This document shows, one piece after another, positions 59,916-64,000 of a DNA stretch of 64,000 nucleotides (position 1 is its first letter; the number at the start of each line of letters is the position of its first letter). The notes under the pieces were generated by a model, which saw nothing but the letters and a program-made list of their open reading frames with translations, had not been told where the DNA came from and ran no database searches. The stretch is taken from contig NZ_PYFP01000001.1 in the NCBI RefSeq assembly GCF_003056055.1, positions 310,001-374,000 of the forward strand, given 5' to 3'. A program made the position numbers and the translations under genes. The DNA is from Glaciimonas sp. PCH181. GTDB lineage: Bacteria; Pseudomonadota; Gammaproteobacteria; Burkholderiales; Burkholderiaceae_D.

Positions 59916-61523
59916 TCAGGCAGCCGGGGTGATGTCAGGGCTATTGTTGGACTTGCCTTTTAGTTTCTTTTCTAGCCGTTCCCAATGATATTTGCCGGTA
60001 TGCAAGCTACTCGGACCGAGGCGGGCGTATTTCACCATCAGGATCATTTCGATCACGAACAGGAAACTGTAGAAGAACAGCAAGCCAATCAGACTGAAGT
60101 AGAGATGCGACGGCTGCAAGGTGGATGCCGATAAATGCGTTGGCAGTATCCCGGAAATCGTCCACGGCTGACGGCCATATTCAGCCAATATCCAGCCGAG
60201 TTCGATGGCGACCCAAGGCAACGGAATGCTGTACATCGCCAGACGCAATAACCAGCGTTGTTCTGCCAATTTTTTGCGGATCAGGAAATAGAACGATGTC
60301 GAGAAAATAAACAGAAACAGAATGCCAAGCCCGACCATCAACCGGAACGACCAGAACATCGGCGCGATTTTTGGGAAGGTATCCTGTACCGCCATATGAA
60401 TTTGTTCTGGCGTAGCATCGACTACTGCCGGAGTATATTTTTTCAGTAGCAAGCCAAAACCTAAATCATCCTTAAGCGCATCGAAAGCGGCTACGGCTTC
60501 CGGTGATTTATCGCCGGATTTAAGGCGATTTAACGCTGCGTAGGCTAGCATCCCGTTACGAATACGGACTTCGTGATCTCTTTTTAGCTCACTGATGCCG
60601 GTGATTTGTTTGTCGACCGAACGCGTACCGATCAAACCCAGTACATACGGAATCTTGACGGCGTAATCGGTGCGTTGCTCCTTCTCATTCGGCCAGCCAA
60701 ATACCGTGATGCCGGCTGGTGCTGGCTCGGTATGCCATTCGGCTTCCATCGCCGCCATTTTGACTTTGTTGACTTCACCGGCGGTATAACCTGATTCATC
60801 GCCGAGGACAATGACGGATAGGGTGGACGCCAAGCCGAACCCGGCGGCAATCGCAAACGATCGCAGAGCGAACGCGGTATCGCGGCCTTTTAGCAAATAG
60901 TAGGAAGAAATTCCCAGCACGAACATCGAGCCGCAAACATACCCAGCAGAGAGCGTATGGACGAACTTGACTTGGGCAACCGGATTGAGGATGACATCGA
61001 CGATGCTGGTCAGCTCCATGCGCATCGTCTCGTAATTGAATTCTGCGCCAACAGGATTATTCATCCAGCCGTTGGCAATCAAAATCCATAGCGCCGATAA
61101 GCTTGAGCCCAGCGCGACTAGAAACGTGATGAACAAATGCTGGACTTTTGAAAGACGATCCCATCCAAAGAAAAACAGGCCTACAAATGTTGATTCGAGG
61201 AAGAACGCCATCATCCCTTCAAGCGCCAGCGGCGTGCCGAAAATATCGCCGACATAGTGGGAGTAGTAGGACCAGTTAGTCCCAAACTGGAATTCGAGCG
61301 TGATGCCGGTGGCGATACCCATCGCAAAGTTGATACCGAACAGCTTGCCCCAGAAGCGCGTCATGTCTTTATAGACCTGACTGCCGGTCATGACATAGAC
61401 CGACTCCATAATGACAAGTAACCAGGCCAGGCCGAGGGTGAGGGGGACAAACAGAAAGTGGAACATCGCGGTGGCAGCAAACTGCAACCGCGATAAATTG
61501 ACAACTTCATCAATGGGAATCAT
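59916..61523 (-). CDS. cydA: cytochrome bd ubiquinol oxidase subunit I
   Basis: 535 aa. The haem-ligand region near the start (LSRLQFAATAMFHFLFVPLT), GTNWSYYSHYVGDIFGTPLA and the GWILAEYGRQPWTISGILPT motif are all intact. The quinol loop is of the long type, as in E. coli CydA. It binds haems b558, b595 and d and oxidises ubiquinol with oxygen. It overlaps cydP by 14 bp. Confidence 0.96.
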   Translation of the reverse strand: MIPIDEVVNLSRLQFAATAMFHFLFVPLTLGLAWLLVIMESVYVMTGSQVYKDMTRFWGKLFGINFAMGIATGITLEFQFGTNWSYYSHYVGDIFGTPLALEGMMAFFLESTFVGLFFFGWDRLSKVQHLFITFLVALGSSLSALWILIANGWMNNPVGAEFNYETMRMELTSIVDVILNPVAQVKFVHTLSAGYVCGSMFVLGISSYYLLKGRDTAFALRSFAIAAGFGLASTLSVIVLGDESGYTAGEVNKVKMAAMEAEWHTEPAPAGITVFGWPNEKEQRTDYAVKIPYVLGLIGTRSVDKQITGISELKRDHEVRIRNGMLAYAALNRLKSGDKSPEAVAAFDALKDDLGFGLLLKKYTPAVVDATPEQIHMAVQDTFPKIAPMFWSFRLMVGLGILFLFIFSTSFYFLIRKKLAEQRWLLRLAMYSIPLPWVAIELGWILAEYGRQPWTISGILPTHLSASTLQPSHLYFSLIGLLFFYSFLFVIEMILMVKYARLGPSSLHTGKYHWERLEKKLKGKSNNSPDITPAA

Positions 61524-61818
61524 GAGGCGCCTCGGGAGTGAGAGAGGGTGGAGGTAAATCGGTAGTCGCTGACGGTGTCGTTGAGGTGGTGACCGTCGCT
61601 GGGTTGATTAGAGGCGCAGCAGGCGCGGCACCTGCTCGGTTGGTGAGAAAGTGCTGCTCGACCAAATCGGTCGGCATGCGCATTTTTTTTGTCTGCGGTT
61701 CTGAGAAAAATAGTTTCCATAGCACGAACAGCAACGCCAGTTTGACGATGATAATTATCGTGATTTCTAGTGCCAACGGTAAGCGTGGCCAGCGTTTTGA
61801 TGCGGTAAGGGAGAGCAT
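61510..61818 (-). CDS. cydP: putative cytochrome bd small subunit CydP
   Basis: A 102-aa protein with one N-terminal membrane helix (LEITIIIIVKLALLFVLWKLFF) followed by KKMRMPTDLVEQHF and a Pro/Thr-rich tail. Position directly before cydA and this motif match the CydP proteins of beta- and gammaproteobacterial cyd operons. The long Ala/Thr/Pro tail is poorly conserved in kind. It starts 2 bp after the upstream regulator's stop. Confidence 0.8.
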   Translation of the reverse strand: MLSLTASKRWPRLPLALEITIIIIVKLALLFVLWKLFFSEPQTKKMRMPTDLVEQHFLTNRAGAAPAAPLINPATVTTSTTPSATTDLPPPSLTPEAPHDSH

Positions 61819-61820
61819 CT

Positions 61821-62510
61821 TTATTCCTTCGGTTGCACGTCAGGAGGATGGTTGATTGCCTGTTCTGGGTTGGCTGCGCTGTTTGTCGTCTTAGCTTTGT
61901 TGTTGTCAGGCTTGTTTTTTTTACCGAGTGGCGAAATACGAAATTTATCCCGCACATCCAGCAACTTGCCAACTTTTGATCCCATCTTCATTAAAGACGC
62001 CAGCGTTTCTGGTGATAGGCGTTGCACATCATCGAACCAGGAACTGGATAATTCGATCAAGTCATACATCTCGCGCATCCGCTGTTGCGCCTGTTTATCG
62101 GCGACTGAGGATGGATTTTCTAGTAGTGCGTCGCGCAACATCGACAGCGTTGGTTCGATTTCTCGACGGCGACGTTCTTCTAATAAGGCCTTAAAGATAT
62201 CCCATATATCTTTAGGAGGTTCAAAATATTCACGCCGATCACCCGGTTGGTGCAGTAATTTCACCAGTCGCCAGGATTGCAATTCTTTCAATCCCATGCT
62301 GACATTTGAACGCGAAAACGCCAGATACTCGGCAATTTGATCCGCATTCAGTGGTTGCCCAAGAACATATAACAACGCATAAATCTGTCCCACTGTCCGA
62401 TTAATACCCCAACGGCTGCCCATTTCCCCGAAGTGGGAAATGAAGCGGGAGGTCAGAGGAGTGAGGGGCGTGAGCGGATTGGCGCTGTGATCGGAGGGTG
62501 TAGAAGGCAT
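61821..62510 (-). CDS. GbsR/MarR family transcriptional regulator
   Basis: 229 aa with a winged-helix GbsR-type domain: MGSRWGINRTVGQIYALLYV, PLNADQIAEYLAFSRSNVSM and GLKELQSWRLVKLLHQPGDR. A helical dimerisation region follows, and the C-terminal tail is Lys/Asn-rich. It is the first gene of the cyd operon, so it likely controls its own operon. The signal is unknown. Confidence 0.88.
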   Translation of the reverse strand: MPSTPSDHSANPLTPLTPLTSRFISHFGEMGSRWGINRTVGQIYALLYVLGQPLNADQIAEYLAFSRSNVSMGLKELQSWRLVKLLHQPGDRREYFEPPKDIWDIFKALLEERRRREIEPTLSMLRDALLENPSSVADKQAQQRMREMYDLIELSSSWFDDVQRLSPETLASLMKMGSKVGKLLDVRDKFRISPLGKKNKPDNNKAKTTNSAANPEQAINHPPDVQPKE

Positions 62511-62806
62511 ATAAATAGAATGATAATGTTTTGAATTTTCAGTAATTACTGAAATGTATGATAAATCAGGAATATTTGCAAGATCAATTGGGGCGATTAC
62601 TTCCTATGATCTAAAAGTGTAAATGGGCGAAATAGCTGATTTTTCTGCTTATATGGATGCGGGAAGTTTTGTTGTTAAAAATATTTATTACGGATGTATT
62701 TAGCCTCGTCGTGTTTTTTTAGACGCAATTTGATATTAAGCAGGGCAGTTCTTCGCAATCTGCCGCTGCCGCGCTATGCTGTGCGCATTCAGAAAAAGGG
62801 ATGTTT
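62511..62806. other. divergent intergenic region regulator/hydrolase
   Basis: About 300 bp, AT-rich, containing the promoters of the cyd operon (minus) and the hydrolase (plus). No other gene is seen. Confidence 0.4.
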
Positions 62807-63571
62807 ATGGACGCGTGCGGTTTTATTGTGGTTGACAGTATTCGTTTGGAATACCAGCGCTGGGCTGGCGCGCAAACGGCCAAACCGCCTATTATGTTGA
62901 TACACGAAGCGCTCGGATCGGTATCGATCTGGCGCGATTTCCCGGCGGCGCTTGCGCAACGGACCGGCCATGAGGTGATTGCGTGGTCACGGCAGGGGCA
63001 CGGCGGTTCTGGTCGACCTGCCGGGCCGCGCTCTTCTGACTATCTTGCGCAGGAGGCGGCGTTAGTGCCGCAGGTCATGGATGCTTTTTCTGTCCCCAAA
63101 GCACATTTGTTTGGACATAGCGATGGTGCGACGATGGCGATTCTGGCGGGTGCGTTGTTTCCGGAGCGCGTCGCCAGCCTTATATTAGAAGCGCCGCACG
63201 TTAATGTTGAGCAAAAAGCACTCGATGGCATAGGGGTTGCGCGGCAGGCCTACGAGACAACGGATCTGGCGAAGAAGCTTAAGCGCCATCATCAGGATGT
63301 TGAGCACGTTTTTTGGTCTTGGCATGACGTCTGGCTTTCGTCGTCTTTTCGTGACTGGAATATTGAAGAATGCCTTGCAGGTATTAAGATGCCAGTTCTG
63401 GCTATCCAAGGTGTTCAGGATGAATATTTTAGTATGGCCCAAGTCGACCTGATCGTTGCCAACACGCCTTATACACAACGGCTTGAGATTGAAAATTGTG
63501 GGCATTCGCCGCATCGCGATCAACTGGAAGTGGTCTTGCAGGCGACAGTTGTTTTTTTGGCTAGTCAATAA
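62807..63571 (+). CDS. alpha/beta hydrolase
   Basis: 254 aa from the ATG at 62807, which has AAGGG at a proper distance; the ATG at 62801 directly abuts that site. The alpha/beta hydrolase fold is clear: oxyanion region HEALGSVSIW, nucleophile Ser105 in GHSDGA, acid in VQDEYF and His in ENCGHSPHRDQ. It is cytoplasmic, with no signal peptide. The substrate is unknown. It resembles esterases or 3-oxoadipate enol-lactonase-like enzymes. Single gene. Confidence 0.85.
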   Translation: MDACGFIVVDSIRLEYQRWAGAQTAKPPIMLIHEALGSVSIWRDFPAALAQRTGHEVIAWSRQGHGGSGRPAGPRSSDYLAQEAALVPQVMDAFSVPKAHLFGHSDGATMAILAGALFPERVASLILEAPHVNVEQKALDGIGVARQAYETTDLAKKLKRHHQDVEHVFWSWHDVWLSSSFRDWNIEECLAGIKMPVLAIQGVQDEYFSMAQVDLIVANTPYTQRLEIENCGHSPHRDQLEVVLQATVVFLASQ

Positions 63572-63789
63572 GTTGCTGAGGAGCATGCTTGTGACGGTAG
63601 GGCTGTTTCAAAACGCAACAACGGTCCGATGAGAGTGTTGCACGGGTGTTGCGAAGAATGAAAGCGGTAATTATTGAACAATTTTTATCTGCTTTTCTTT
63701 AAATGTTGCAGTGCATGATGCAGCCCAGACCCGTTATAATTTCGCGCAAACGAATTTTCTTACCATTTCTTTTTAGACGAGAGCACACC
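63572..63789. other. intergenic region before ppa
   Basis: 218 bp with no supported gene. A promoter for ppa is expected here, with TATAAT at 63736-63741 (in CGTTATAATTTCG) as a good -10 box. Confidence 0.45.
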
Positions 63790-64000
63790 ATGAGCTTGAA
63801 TGACGTATCTTCCGGGCGCGATTTGCCCAACGATTTCAATGTGATCATCGAGATCCCTATGAATGCCGATCCGATCAAGTATGAAGTCGATAAAGAATCC
63901 GGCGCGATTTTTGTTGATCGTTTCATGGGCACTGCGATGCATTACCCTTGTAATTACGGGTATATTCCGCAAACCTTGTCCGATGATGGTGATCCGGTCG
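63790..64000 (+). CDS. ppa: inorganic pyrophosphatase, 3' truncated by window
   Basis: The first 70 codons of a family I soluble pyrophosphatase. [20 protein letters not shown], then GAIFVDRF and [20 protein letters not shown] match the active-site region, including the Lys, Arg and Tyr residues that bind phosphate and the start of the metal-binding DGDP. It hydrolyses PPi in the cytoplasm. The gene continues beyond the window. Confidence 0.96.
   Translation, partial: MSLNDVSSGRDLPNDFNVIIEIPMNADPIKYEVDKESGAIFVDRFMGTAMHYPCNYGYIPQTLSDDGDPV

Noticed and set aside
1..64000. CRISPR arrays, tRNA or rRNA genes
   Set aside because: No regularly spaced direct repeats and no tRNA T-arm/CCA-type or rRNA stretches could be found, apart from the 13-base 16S-end match discussed for the small RNA.

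Overview
The window looks like a chromosomal segment of a betaproteobacterium, most probably Burkholderiales/Oxalobacteraceae. The evidence is a classical betaproteobacterial trimeric porin, two fused indolepyruvate:ferredoxin oxidoreductases, a GbsR-cydP-cydA-cydB-cydX operon, a complete mdc/mad malonate decarboxylase operon, and a minus-strand RNA carrying an anti-Shine-Dalgarno segment that resembles the betaproteobacterial toxic small RNA family. Genus is not resolved. No rRNA, tRNA or CRISPR array is visible.

Layout. 1-4.8 kb: the 3' part of a 2-hydroxyacid dehydrogenase, then indolepyruvate oxidoreductase no. 1 divergent from an Lrp/AsnC regulator. 4.9-12.3 kb: an accessory island holding a 33-codon remnant of a CPAC leader protein, an unknown 262-codon gene, an IS1182-family element, and a two-gene cassette of predicted PD-(D/E)XK nuclease-like proteins (a 716-aa SEC-C protein and a 434-aa DUF6602-like protein). 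The same palindrome, CTGACA-N5-TGTCAG, occurs near both edges. 12.3-16 kb: a broken small gene, an acyl-CoA dehydrogenase/enoyl-CoA hydratase pair and a divergent AraC regulator. 16.4-26.2 kb: a secreted chitin/cellulose-type LPMO, pyruvate carboxylase and indolepyruvate oxidoreductase no. 2.

26.4-40.7 kb: a LysR-controlled catabolic and uptake cluster of unknown substrate: aldehyde dehydrogenase, divergent M19 dipeptidase-like protein, FAD oxidoreductase of the phytoene dehydrogenase family, muconolactone-isomerase-like protein and porin, then a dipeptide-type ABC transporter with an embedded Asp/Glu racemase/maleate isomerase-family enzyme. Two promoters of this cluster share an identical 21-bp element placed exactly 25 nt before a TAYAAT -10 box, so both halves are probably one regulon.

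40.8-45.5 kb: a candidate anti-SD small RNA, three small unknown genes and an error-prone DNA polymerase dnaE2 lacking imuA/imuB. 45.6-55.1 kb: a LysR regulator (mdcR-like), a relB antitoxin with a frameshifted yafQ toxin, and mdcABCDE-madLM-mdcGH for malonate uptake and decarboxylation. 55.2-58.4 kb: a ParB-domain protein and a DauR-like regulator/PLP ammonia-lyase/RidA operon. 58.5-62.5 kb: cytochrome bd oxidase operon on the minus strand. 62.8-64 kb: an alpha/beta hydrolase and the start of inorganic pyrophosphatase.

Family names come from motif recognition by eye. No database search was possible.
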